Made by a program: the position numbers and the translations under genes
The notes under the pieces: generated by a model
What the model saw: only the letters and a program-made list of their open reading frames with translations
Databases searched by the model: none
Told to the model about the DNA's origin: nothing
Source of the DNA: Undaria pinnatifida
Taxonomy: Eukaryota; Sar; Phaeophyceae; Laminariales; Alariaceae
NCBI GenBank assembly: GCA_012845835.1
Contig: JABAKD010000002.1
Coordinates: 2,520,501-2,584,500, forward strand
Reading direction: 5' to 3'
Length of the DNA stretch: 64,000 nt
Shown: positions 12,301 through 24,300 of the stretch, piece after piece
How positions within the stretch are numbered: position 1 is the stretch's first letter
How the letters are laid out: every line of letters begins with the position of its first letter

Positions 12301-15300
12301 TGGTTCGGGGACGCGGCACACACACAAAATACGCACACGAACACAAACACAAACAGTACGTATATAGACACGCACGAGCACAAACACGAAGAGTACGAAG
12401 ATAGACACGCACGCGCAGCACGCACCTCAAATCGGACGTTTCCCAGATGAAGCAGCGCCGCGAGCACCCTAAACACGGCCGCCTTATCCTCTTCTCCAAA
12501 CCCGAGTGTGTCCATAGCCTTGTCCGTCATTGAAAATTCCTGGCGCGTACAGCATTGAGTGTCACAGTACAGGGCATCTATTAATACTGGAAGTCAGACC
12601 GGGTTTCTTACTGAGAGGATAAGGCGTTTTGACACATGCCAACAACGGAAGAGGTGCACCTACCTGTTGTTTTTCGTTCTGGTGCTCCTCACCTGTAAAT
12701 TGAAGAAAAAAAAAAAAAACTGAAAAAGGTGCGCCCCGATCCCCGATGATAGAACCAAACGCACCAATGGCCTTAATCAGGGTGCACACTTTTTTTTTGC
12801 GTTTTTATTTTGTTTGCACTCCATCGATTCGGGGCTAAGGAATCGTTTTTAGCCTAGAGGTGCTCGTACCTCTTGTCGTCGGACGCCTTGTACAACAACT
12901 AACTTCAGCATCAAGTGCGGCTCACAGAAAAATACACTGATGATCCAGGACGGGTTTCTTATCGAGGATAAGGCGTTTTCTGGACCAACGCTGCAGTAGG
13001 GGGTGGAGGGGGGGGGTTGGGGGTACTTGTGAGACCTCTTTCTCAGTGGATTGGGCTCGCTCGCTCGCGTGGGTGACCCCCCCTTGTTCCATTTTCCGTC
13101 TTTAAGCTGGGCAGCGGGCAAAAACGTTTCTTCCCGAGGAGGCTCTTTTCCGTTAGGCCTCTTGGAGAAGGGAGACGAGGGAGCTAATCTTGTCGACTCC
13201 TCCTTGATGGGAAAAAAAAAAGAGCGCCCAGTTGTTGTTGTTTTGGCGATAGTACACCGCCATAGTTAGCTACGCTACGCTGTGCTACGCTATGCTACGC
13301 TGCGCTGCGCTATGTTGCGCTACGTTCGGCTACACTGCGCCCCAAAAAAGCGTTTGGCGAGGCCTTTTTTCGCAGCTAGGGACAGGGTCACTCCGGTCGA
13401 ATGGCCCAACCCCTCAGTGAAAACTAGGTTAGTGGCGACCAGGTAAACAAGCCCATAGCCCTTCACTAGGGTGTATGTACAAAAAAAAAACACGGCATGA
13501 ATTCGACACACGCAAGGCTACGATAGAGGTCAACTACTTACTTTTTTCCCTTCTTAAGGGTGTTTCCCTTCCTCAGGGTGGTGGCTTGGGTAAAAACACT
13601 CTATATACCCTCACCCAAACAGCGGCGTATTTAATAGCGTAGAATAAGCAGAAAAACGGTGGTATCCCGGTGTAACGAAGTCCATAGCAAAAAAAAAAAA
13701 ACGTGCATAACGAAAAACGAGACTGTCTGCATTCCGACGTGTCATATTTCAGAAACTACTCTTGTTGCCAAAAAACGGTATACCTTAATGCCTCATTCCG
13801 ATTATGTTGGGGTGAAGGATCCCTCTGATTCAGAAAATATTTTAACCCAAAGGTGCTCGTACCTCGTGCACTGGGGGTCCCCCAATAGTGCGGTATCCCT
13901 ATATAAGGCGGTATCTCTATATAAGGCGGTACCTCGATGTAAGACGGTATCCCGATATAAGGCGGTATCCCTATATAAGGCGGGGTATCCCGATCCCGGT
14001 ATAAGGCGGTATCCCTATATATGACGGTATCCCGGTTAAAGGCGGTGCCTCGATGTAAGAGGGTATCCCTATATAAGGCGGTATCCCTATAGAAGGCGGT
14101 ACCTCGATGTAAGACGGTATCCCGATATAAGGCGGTATCCCTACATAAGGCGGTATCCCGGTAAAAGGCGGTACCTCGATGTAAGAGGGTATCCCTATAT
14201 AAGGCGGTATCCCTATAGAAGGCGGTCCAAAAACGCTTGGCGGGACTGTGGAGTTGCGCTCATAACCTACACCAGAGCGAATAAGGCGGTTTCCCCAAAC
14301 GAGGCGGTTGCATTGCTCTGGCGCACCACCGCCTCCCCACTGCACCTCTGCCGTAGCGCTTGACCTTTTATTTTGGGGCCAAGCTTGTTCTGCGCTGCGG
14401 AAGTACCTCGGTTTAGTATGAAACCTGGTATTTTTTTTCTTCAGCTCTAGAGTGTTGTTTTCAAGAAAATTATGCTAGTGCGCGATAGGTTTGCGCGTGT
14501 TTGTTTTTCATGGGCTGTTCTCTGACGACGCCAGCTGTGAGTTCGACTACTTCCGGGGTCGATGCTCGTCTTCGCAAGCTGCGTACTACGCATAGTGTTA
14601 CAAGGCTTAGTTTGGGTAAGCTATTGGTTAACCTTTTGCAAGTGGTCAAACGGACTAATACCCCACTAATTCCTTATAACACTCTCCCCCCCCTGAAACG
14701 GCGGGATAGCAGGTCGGCCGGATATACGGGCGGACCTGTCAATTATCCAGGCCGTTTCATTCCCTGGGGATACCGGGGAGAGTGTTATAAGGAATTAGTG
14801 GGGTTTTTACGGGCGGACCTGTCAATTATCCAGGCCGTTTCATTTCCTGGGGATGCCGGGGAGAGTGTTATAAGGAATTAGTGGGGTATTAGTCCGTTTG
14901 ACCACTTGCAAAAGGTTAACCAATAGCTTACCCAAACTAAGGCTTGTAACAAAGCCTTGTAACAATAGATACCGATCGGCCGTCTTTTGGTGAGTTTTAA
15001 TGAGTCAGAGCCTAGCATAAGATATGGCAGTGTGTTTTTCATCATGCGTTCGACCAAAGCGCCAGCTTGATGACACATCATTCGTCTGAAATACATCTAG
15101 CATTGTTTGTTGTACCAGGAGTGTACATTTTTCAGGAAAGAGCTGCAGGTACAGGATCTGCTCGGTCTAGGTTTTCTAGATGATCTGTCAGATGTACAGA
15201 TCGTGATCTGTCAGGGGTGTGAAATATTTTTAGCAGGGAAAACAGGTTAATTTTTTTCCATCATTCACGTTTGTGGGGGGGAAAATAAAATTCCTAGCAA

Positions 15301-18300
15301 CTAAAGTGGCACATATTTTTGCAGTGGTGTTTTGGAGGACAAATATTTTTCACTAAAATGAAACGAACTACGTGTAGATCTGTGAGAACGAGGGCATGAT
15401 AGTAGACGAGGTACCTACTTAGGTACACCATGGTAAAATGCCCGGATAAAAAATGCCCAGGTATGTATGTACCCAAACCCGACGCTTAGGTACGCTAGGT
15501 AGGGGCGTCGATACCGCGCGCAAGTGGCAGGTACGTTGGGTACGGATCACGATACCTTACCTAATAGGTACGCTAGGTACGCCGCTCCAAAACCTACCCG
15601 GGTATCAGTACTCCAGTCGACGAAATACCAGGGTTTAGGTGCGAGCCTGGGGACGACCTCAATACCTTACCCATGTTTTAGGTACGTTGGGTACGGACCG
15701 CGATAGACCAAGGCTACAATAGGGGGGTACCCTTATTTTCAGCACCAGGCTAGAGCTACTCCCACGAGTGACTCTATACCTCACGCGGACAAAAAATACT
15801 TTTTAGGTTATTTTGTCTGCGAAGCTGAGCTCTAGACCATTCCATCGAGGAGTCAGATCGCAAAAGGGTAACAACAACCACAAAAGTTCAATACCGCAAA
15901 CAAACAAAAAAAACACGAGGGTCGCTTGCGCGAGGTCGATGCTTTACCGAATAGGTACGCTATTAAAGGTACGCTGCTCCAACACTTACCCGGGTATGGG
16001 TATACCCGTCGACGAAATACCCGGGTTCAGGAACGACACCTGGGGACAACCTCAATACCTTACCTGCGCTTTAGGTACGCTAGGTACGCTGGGTACGGAT
16101 CCTGGTACCTTACCTGCGCTTTAGGTACGCTAAGTGCGTTCGGTATGGTCGTCAATACCTTACCATACCTGAACTTTAGGCACGTTAGGTATGGTCGTCA
16201 ACACCTTACCATACCTGAGCTTTAGGCACGTTAGGTATGGTCGTCAACACCTTACCATACCTGAGTTTCATGGACGTTTGGTAACGACCTGCGAGAACTT
16301 ACCTGGGACTAGGGTATACCTTACTACCGAACATGCCCTTTGGAATGTGTGTCGTCGAAACTCGTATTAATGCAAGCTGTGTATTCTCATGAAGGGTGTG
16401 TGTCAAGACACGGCCTCGAAAGGCCTGTAATTATCCTAATTTGATATCATTTTGATGGGTTTCGTATGATAAGGCTGGCGTTTTATATTCGGGAAAGTCA
16501 AGAAAAAGATCGGAGGCACGTGCCTCCGATCTCAGAAGCTATCCGGGGCTCTGGTGGAAACGAATAAAGCTACGTCTCCGCGAAGGAAACGAAAGTGAGT
16601 ACCTGGTACTCTCCGAGGACCTGCTCAATTGGCAGACCTGCAGGGGGCACTCTGTCCCCCCCCCCGTAACTTAACGTGTGGCGTCGACGGCAGGACAGCC
16701 CCCCTATTATTTTACATGTATAGGTCGGCGACTCCCCCTTAGTGCCAGCTAGTACCAGGGTCAACGAGGTGATATACAAGGAATTTCTGTCCGGAGTCAT
16801 CTCATCAATCTGTGGACGGAGACCGTAAAACCCGTTCTTGAGAGGGGGGGGGGGGGGGGGGGGGACCACGGCTGTGGAATGCAAAGCACTTGGAATTAAA
16901 TGTGGGGACAGTGGCCAAGGGATTTACGTATCATCCCGAAGAGGCTCCGTCCACACTCCGTCGTGGCTGTCTTCCTACAGCGCGTCCCGATCCGTCGCGA
17001 ATTCGCAAACCGCACATCACGGAACGGGGTGGTGGGGCGCGGCGTCCCCTCCTCTTGGGCTTTTGTTTGTTGTTTCGTTATCGACCTCGTCGGGAATGAC
17101 TTAAAAAAAATGACGCGGAATAATATTTTGGCAGTCGTTACGAAGGACAGTCATGCCAGGTATGTTTTCACACAGCAGCCTCCACATTCATTCCCCCGCG
17201 AACGTCTCCCTGCAACCTAGTGCCTCTGTCGAGTAACGACATAATAATCTTCGCTCTATCTATCCCAAAACCGCGTAGAAACGAGAGAGCGCGACTCTTT
17301 CGTCGGAAGACGCCATTAACACCTGTTGGGCTTTGCATCCTAGAGGAAAAAAAAGAGAAAGATTCCAAGCCGTGAGTAAGGTAGAGGCTACGGTGAGACT
17401 AAACTACATCGAACTGCACGAGACGCACGCCCCCTGTTTTGGGGGATTTTTGTGCGTTGTTACCTGTCCGTCGTCAACCTCGTCGGAAACGACGATGCAA
17501 TCCCCCTGCGATATCATGTGGAACTCCTCCGCAGGCCCCAGGAAAAGACCTTCCGCTCTCTTGGTGTCTAGTCCCGCTAGGAGCTGTTCAATGCGATGTT
17601 GTGGATGGGGGGGGGGGGGGGTGGGGGGGGGGGTGGGGAGTTGGAAAAAGCGGGTAACTAGGGTTGGTGTTTTTTTACTCGATCAGTCATGATTATTTTC
17701 AAAATTTATTTCTAAAAAAATGTTTCAAGGACGTCAGCCGTGAGTTCGACGAATTTCGGGTCAATACTCCTCTTTGCAAGCTGCGTTGTTGGTACTTGTA
17801 ATATACTATGTGGGTGAGCTTTTTCATAATGGGAGGGTACATATTGTTTTGTTAAAAAAAACACACACATATACTCCGGAGTATATGCGAGTAGTCTAGA
17901 TATACATACTATATAAAAATTATTTCAAGGACGTCTGTATGGCGCTTAGTATCGCACTAACATTTATACGGATACTTTTTCCTGGTGCTTTAGTGTGGCG
18001 ATGCTGAAACCCATACGATTTATTCGTACACGAAAATATCTACACTTTTCGTTTGTGCAGGAAGTTATGTACGCTGGGCCTTCTAAAGTCCACACGCGTT
18101 GTTTCCACGAGATTTTAGCATACCATACTAAAAACCATACCATTCAATGGTGAGACGTTTCAGTACCCTATACTCAGAGCCATACAGCTATATTCGTAGA
18201 ATGATCAAGCAATCAAGAACACCTTGATCTGATTATAAATCGGAAAAAAATCAATATTTGAAAACTGGAGAGAGGGGGTTGACGGTTTCACATACTTTTG

Positions 18301-21300
18301 TTACTATTACGGAGGACGATAGTAAATAGGACCAAATATTGTTAGTAAAAATAGATGAATATATAGGTTTTTGTCTCCACCGTAGGTCCTATTTACTAGG
18401 GCCCCCCGTAACAACGATACCCGCCACGTGCGTCGATGTGGGTGAAAAAAAACCCACGCTCTTGTCGATCAAACCTGGTAGAATATGTGATACCCGCGCT
18501 CCCCGGAGTCGACCGTGACGAGGCGGGATTTTTCCAGGAGGAAGTGATCCGTCTTAGCCCCGATCAGCCGGAACTTCTTGTCGTACAGAAGTTTGATGTA
18601 CTTGCCTGCATTAGGGTCCATGAACGCGGCAAAACGAAAGCAACACACATATCATATCAGAGCGTGTTGTTACTCCCTGAGATTGTCGGGTCATGTGCAT
18701 TAGTTGGACAGGCGGTCATGGTTACGGTCATGACCGGTCATGGTCGGTCATGACCGGTCATGATCGGTCATGACCGGTCATCCGAATGATCTGTCGGGTC
18801 ATGTGCATTAGTTGGACAGGCGGTCATGGTTACGGTCATGACCGGTCATGGTCGGTCATGACCGGTCATGATCGGTCATGACCGGTCATCCGAATGATCT
18901 GTCGGGTCATGTGCATTAGTTGGACAGGCGGTCATGGTTACGGTCATGACCGGTCATGGTCGGTCATGACCGGTCATGATCGGTCATGACCGGTCATCCG
19001 AATGATCTGTCGGGTCATGTGCATTAGTTGGACAGGCGGTCATGGTTACGGTCATGACCGGTCATGGTCGGTCATGACCGGTCATCCGAATGATCTACAT
19101 CAATGACCGATTCCAATTGATGTAGATGGTCGGTCATGACCGGTCATCCGAATGATCTACATCAATGACCGATTCCAATTCATGTAGATCACTGGGATTG
19201 TCATACGTAGAGGAGATTGACATTGCCTGGGCTGTGATCAATCGAAGAGGCATTTTTTTGTAAAACACATACATACGCTACACGCGCGGGACTCGTGCTC
19301 TCTCAGGCGGAACTTCTTGTGTGCCCAACAAAAAGCTTGACGTTGGTACTTTCCTTCGAGAAAACGCGGTGAACTAGTCAGATCTTTTTCACGAGCCATT
19401 ACCCGACCCGCGGGTCGGGGCGGAAAGGTGTTCAAAGATCTCACGGATCGAGTACTCGTAGTCCGGTAGTGTTAGAAAATCCGTCACGGCTTGCTGGGTC
19501 GGGCCGGGTCAAGATATTTTCAAAGCTCACGAGATCGGGTCGGTTCACCGTGGCCCGAGTCATCCTGACCCGACCCGAACCCGCGGACGCGTGGCACGAT
19601 ACGTAGGAGTTTCGGCACTTGATTTTGGCCACTTTATTTTTATGAGAAAAAACGGAAATCCTTGACCCCTTTACAACTGGAAACCCGTTTTTGGGGACAA
19701 ATTACTTGGATTTAGTATAGGGAGGGGTTCGGGGGCTCCAAAGGGGTTAACCCAATGCCTGGTAGACGGAAAAATCAAGATTAATTCCTGTTATACCTAC
19801 TGCTGCAGGCCGCGCGTTTGCTTACCGGATTGATCTTTCAGTACACTAAAAGTCATTGTTTGGGTGAGGTGGTAGGTTGGAGCTCCTCGAGTCGTCGAGA
19901 ATCTTTGCAGGGAAACGATGGTGCGCCCCCACACGATGCACGTGCGTCCGCGCGAGAAAATGCCGTGGAAATGGCCATGAACGAAAACAAAAACGCGCGA
20001 ATTTCTCCTTGATATGAGGACAAGGATGTTTTTCATCGAGTAGAATCGCAGAGGTCTTTCGATGGAAGGGCGTGTGGGGATGAGTGGCCGCTCGCAGCTC
20101 GACGGCCCATTGCAGCCGCAATTTTAGCACAAAAAAACTAGGTTCTACTCGACGAAGAGCGATCGAAACGCAGGCCTTTTACACGCCGCAACCGCGGACT
20201 AGGGGCCGTAGGCACCGTCTCGCAAGATAGTGATCACATGCTTTCCTTTTGTCCTGGCAACGCCCTTTCAAAGGGCGCAAGAGAGGGAGAAAAAACGCTG
20301 AACAGATCGCATCTGGGCCTTAGGCACCGTCTCGCAAGATAGAGACCACATGATTTCCTTTTGGCCTCGCAACGCCCTCTCAAAGGGCGCAAGAGAGGGA
20401 GGGAAACAGATTGCGCGCACCTCCCGCCCCGCCTACCTTGCCTTTACTTCGGACGCTTGCTACGATGGAGGTATACCGTTTTTTGGCGAAAATAGTTTCT
20501 GAATGACGGGCTCCATAACCCAAAACCGTCGGAAATTATACCTTTTTTTGGCGTGATTCTCGTTGTGTACCTAAGCCATGCGATTTTGCAACCGTTATCA
20601 TAGCAGAGTTTTACTTTTTTTGTCCTAGAATCAGTTTTTTGGGAGAGGTTTTGAGCTCCAAAAAAAAAAAAAAATGCATCACCTCTGTCGTAGCACGGGT
20701 CTTCGCCCCGCAATGTCCCTTCTTGCAAGGGCTCACGAGAGGCATTCGCACTCCGTTATTAATCGTTTTTTTAGGGTCCAGCTTATGTATGTTCCAGCTT
20801 CAACCCCCCCCCCCCCAACGGATGTTTCGAAAAAGCAAACATCAAAACACCACTGTGTGGTGTCTTCGCATCTAAGCGTTCTTCTCTCTACCGAAACGAC
20901 ATCAGCACACCCAGCGTCCGTGCCAATCCCTCTTCTCGGGCAGATGCAACAACAAAAAAAATCTGCGGTGTATTTAGGAACAATCACCAGACCCAGCGGA
21001 GACGCGTGCTACGACAAAGGTTCCTCATTTTTTTCTCCTGAGGCTCCTCAATTCGGGAGCTTAAGGCCGCCACTCTCCCAAAAAACTGATTCTAGGAGAG
21101 AAGAAAAAAATTAAAATCTGCTACGATACCGGATGAAAAATCCCATGGCTTAGGTACACAACGAGAATCACGCCAAAAAAAGGTATAATTTCCGACGATT
21201 TTGGGTTATGGAGCCCCGTCATTCAGAAAATATTTTCGCCAAAAAAAGGTATACCTTAATACTTCTACCGTAGCACGCGTCTTTTGGGGTTAAGGAGCCC

Positions 21301-24300
21301 CCTCGTTCCGAAACCATTCTTGCCAAAAAAGGGTACACCTTAATACCTCTACCGTAGCACGCGTCTTTTGGGGTTAAGGAGCCCCCTCAATCAGAACACA
21401 CTCTTGCCAAAAAAGGGTATACCTCAATACCTCTATCGTAGCACGCGTCCAGAGGCGCGCGCCACCACAGAGGTTATGTGCTTCGTGGACATTTTCGTTT
21501 CTGGAATGACGGGGGGGGCACTCCTTAACCAAAAATCGTCGGAAAAGTCATCAATTCTTGTTTGTCCAACATGAATGTTTTGTCCGCTTAAGTTATAGGG
21601 GTCTGTCTGTCCATGGGATTGCGCTTCCAGTTTTTACCCGAAACAAGCTTTGGGGGTGGGTACGTACACAGAGCTCTTTTTCGCAAAAAAGCCGAGAACT
21701 TTGCAGAAGGGGGGGGGGGGATTGGTTTGCACGACGCGTGCTGTGATGGAGAGTAGCGCACGTTCGGGCTGTTTTTTTTTTTTTTCTCCGAAATGATGGG
21801 GCTGATTTTTTTTTCATTTTCAACCCCTTTAGAGCCCTAAAACCCCTCCCTCTCTACTGATTCCAAAAAAAAATTGTCCCCCCCAAAACGGGTTCATACT
21901 AATTCCAAGTAACATTGTCCCAAAAACGGGCTCATACTAATTCCAAGTATCTTTGTCCCCCAAAAGCGGGTTTCCGGCGGCAAAGGCGTTAACCCCAATT
22001 CGTCGGAAACGTCATTCTATACTGATGTACAATATGCTTCTTTTTTCTCAAATGCCTAGGCCATGGTCTTTGCTCGTCGGGTTGAACTTTGTCAGCTTAT
22101 CTCAGAAATATACTAATTTCAAGTAATTGTGTCCCCTCAACAACGTGTTTATACTGATTCCAAGTAATTTTGTCACCCAAAACGGGTTTACACTAATTCC
22201 AAGCAAATATTGTCCACAAAACGGGTATATACTAATTCCAAGTAATTTTGTCCCCCAAGAAACGGGTTTATACTAATTCCAAGTGATGTTGTCCAAAAAA
22301 ACGGGTTTATACTAATCCCAAGTATTTTGTCCGAAAAACGGGTTTATATTAATTCCAAGTAATGTTGTCACCCAAAACGGGTTTATACTAGTTCCAAGTA
22401 ATTTTGTCCCCAAAACGACTTTATACTAATTCCAAGTAGTTTTGTCCCCCAAATCAAAGCGTGTTCCAGCGCTAAGGCGTTAACCCCCAATCGTCGGAAA
22501 CGTCATTCTTTACTGTTGTTTGTACAAGATGCTTTTTTTTTCTCATGTACCTAGGCCATGGTCTTTGCTCATCGGGATGAACTTTTTCAGTTTATCTCAA
22601 AAATGTACTAATTCCAAGTAATTTTCTCCCCCCAAAAACGGGTTTATACTCATTCCAAGCAATATTGTCCTAAAAAAGGGTTTATACTAATTCCAAGTAT
22701 TTTGTCCGAAAAACGGGCTTATATTAATTACAAGTAATTTTGTTCCGAAAAACGGGTTTCCAGCGGTAACGGCGTTAACCCAAAAAAAGTCGTCAGAAAC
22801 GTCATTCATTCTTGCTTTACAATACTCGTATACCTGGTAATCTTTTTTTGATCGGATATACCTGGGACATACATGGGGGGTTGCATTTTTTTCTTTCATT
22901 ATTTTTTTTTTATCCTCCGGCGGATGGGGAAAAATAACGCTTTACGAGCTCACCACACTCCCACGTATTTTCATACGCGTCGTGTATCGATTTAACTCAG
23001 TTGCTTTTTCGCAGCCCAACGCTAGCTGGCGCACCCTTCGGGTCCCATTGTAGGTATAGCGTAAGCTGTCCCTATCAGTGGTCCTCGTTACAACCCCGGC
23101 AGCGCAAGCTGTTGCGCTTTTTCAGGTTCATATCAAAAGCCGTTTTTTTTGGGGGGTCCGACAACGAGGTCTCAAGAGATAAAAAAAAAGAAAAAGACAA
23201 AAAACAAAGCGCGTCTAGATGTACGGTACGACCTGTGGTGCGCCGCCCCCACCAGGCAAAATATCGAATAACCGCCCCCTCCCTGCTAAAAAATCGATTC
23301 TCCGTTGCCCCTCCCAACCCGATACACCAGCGACTTTCTTTCCACGAGCGTCTCATGGTTGCTCGCGACGCGAGGAAGGACGCCATGAAAAAAAAATTAC
23401 ATCCTCACATATTTTCTTGTTTGTTTGGCAAGGACTACCAGGTAAATGATAGAACAATCACGTAGGGCGGCGGGAAGGGTCGCCGTATTCAGGAGATACG
23501 GTGTCGGGAGATGGCTTCCTAACCAGCGATTTCGTTACAAGACAATTTCCAAGGGGGGGGGGGGGGGGGGGCGTAGAACGGCAGTAAAGTAGCCCCCCCC
23601 CCCTTTCCCCCCTCCTCCCCCCCCCCCCCCCCGTCAACAGCTGCACACACCGAATCGACTGGAGTTGTCGTTCCGTAGAGTCTTGGCGTTGCCGAACGCT
23701 TCCAAGACCGTGTTGCTCCTCAGCAAGGCGTCTTCGATTCTCTTGGCCATGCCTGTGTCCTTGGTCGCTGGGGGGGAGGGGACACAAAAAAAAAAGAAAA
23801 AAAAACAAGACGAAACAAGAAACTTTTTCAAGAGTTGCAGCCGCTCGCGGCGTCGGGAACGAACGCAACTCGTATCAGCTCGTCATGCTATTCACAGCGC
23901 CCTCTCTCTCTCTCTCCCGCACGCCTTATCCCATCTCTCTCACACACACACTTTTACTTTCCAGCTTCTGGACAAGCCGTGGTCACAGGTGTCGTCCCTT
24001 CTCCCCATATACCAGTCCGACAACAAATGTAAGCTCATGTGAATAATACTTGAAAAACGTTCGGACGGGACGATAAAGTATCATGCCCGGGTCAACCAAT
24101 GCATGTTCTTTAACTCCCTTGATCTGATCGATCTGCACCTGGGGACATGGCAATAAACGAGTCTTGGTTTAAGATAGCAGCACCGCATGGCCTCAATTTT
24201 TTGTCGAGCTGATAATGATTTTATTCAGACTGGTGCGGTTTAAGCGGCAGGCGGCTTGCGATGTACCTATTTTGGTTGGGTAGAAACTGGGGGGCAGGAA

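Noticed and set aside
17040-17100. Decayed copy of myosin exon 9 (CCTCGTCGGxAAxGAC)
   Set aside because: The shared stretch is under 20 bases and has no splice signals; not enough to separate from chance.
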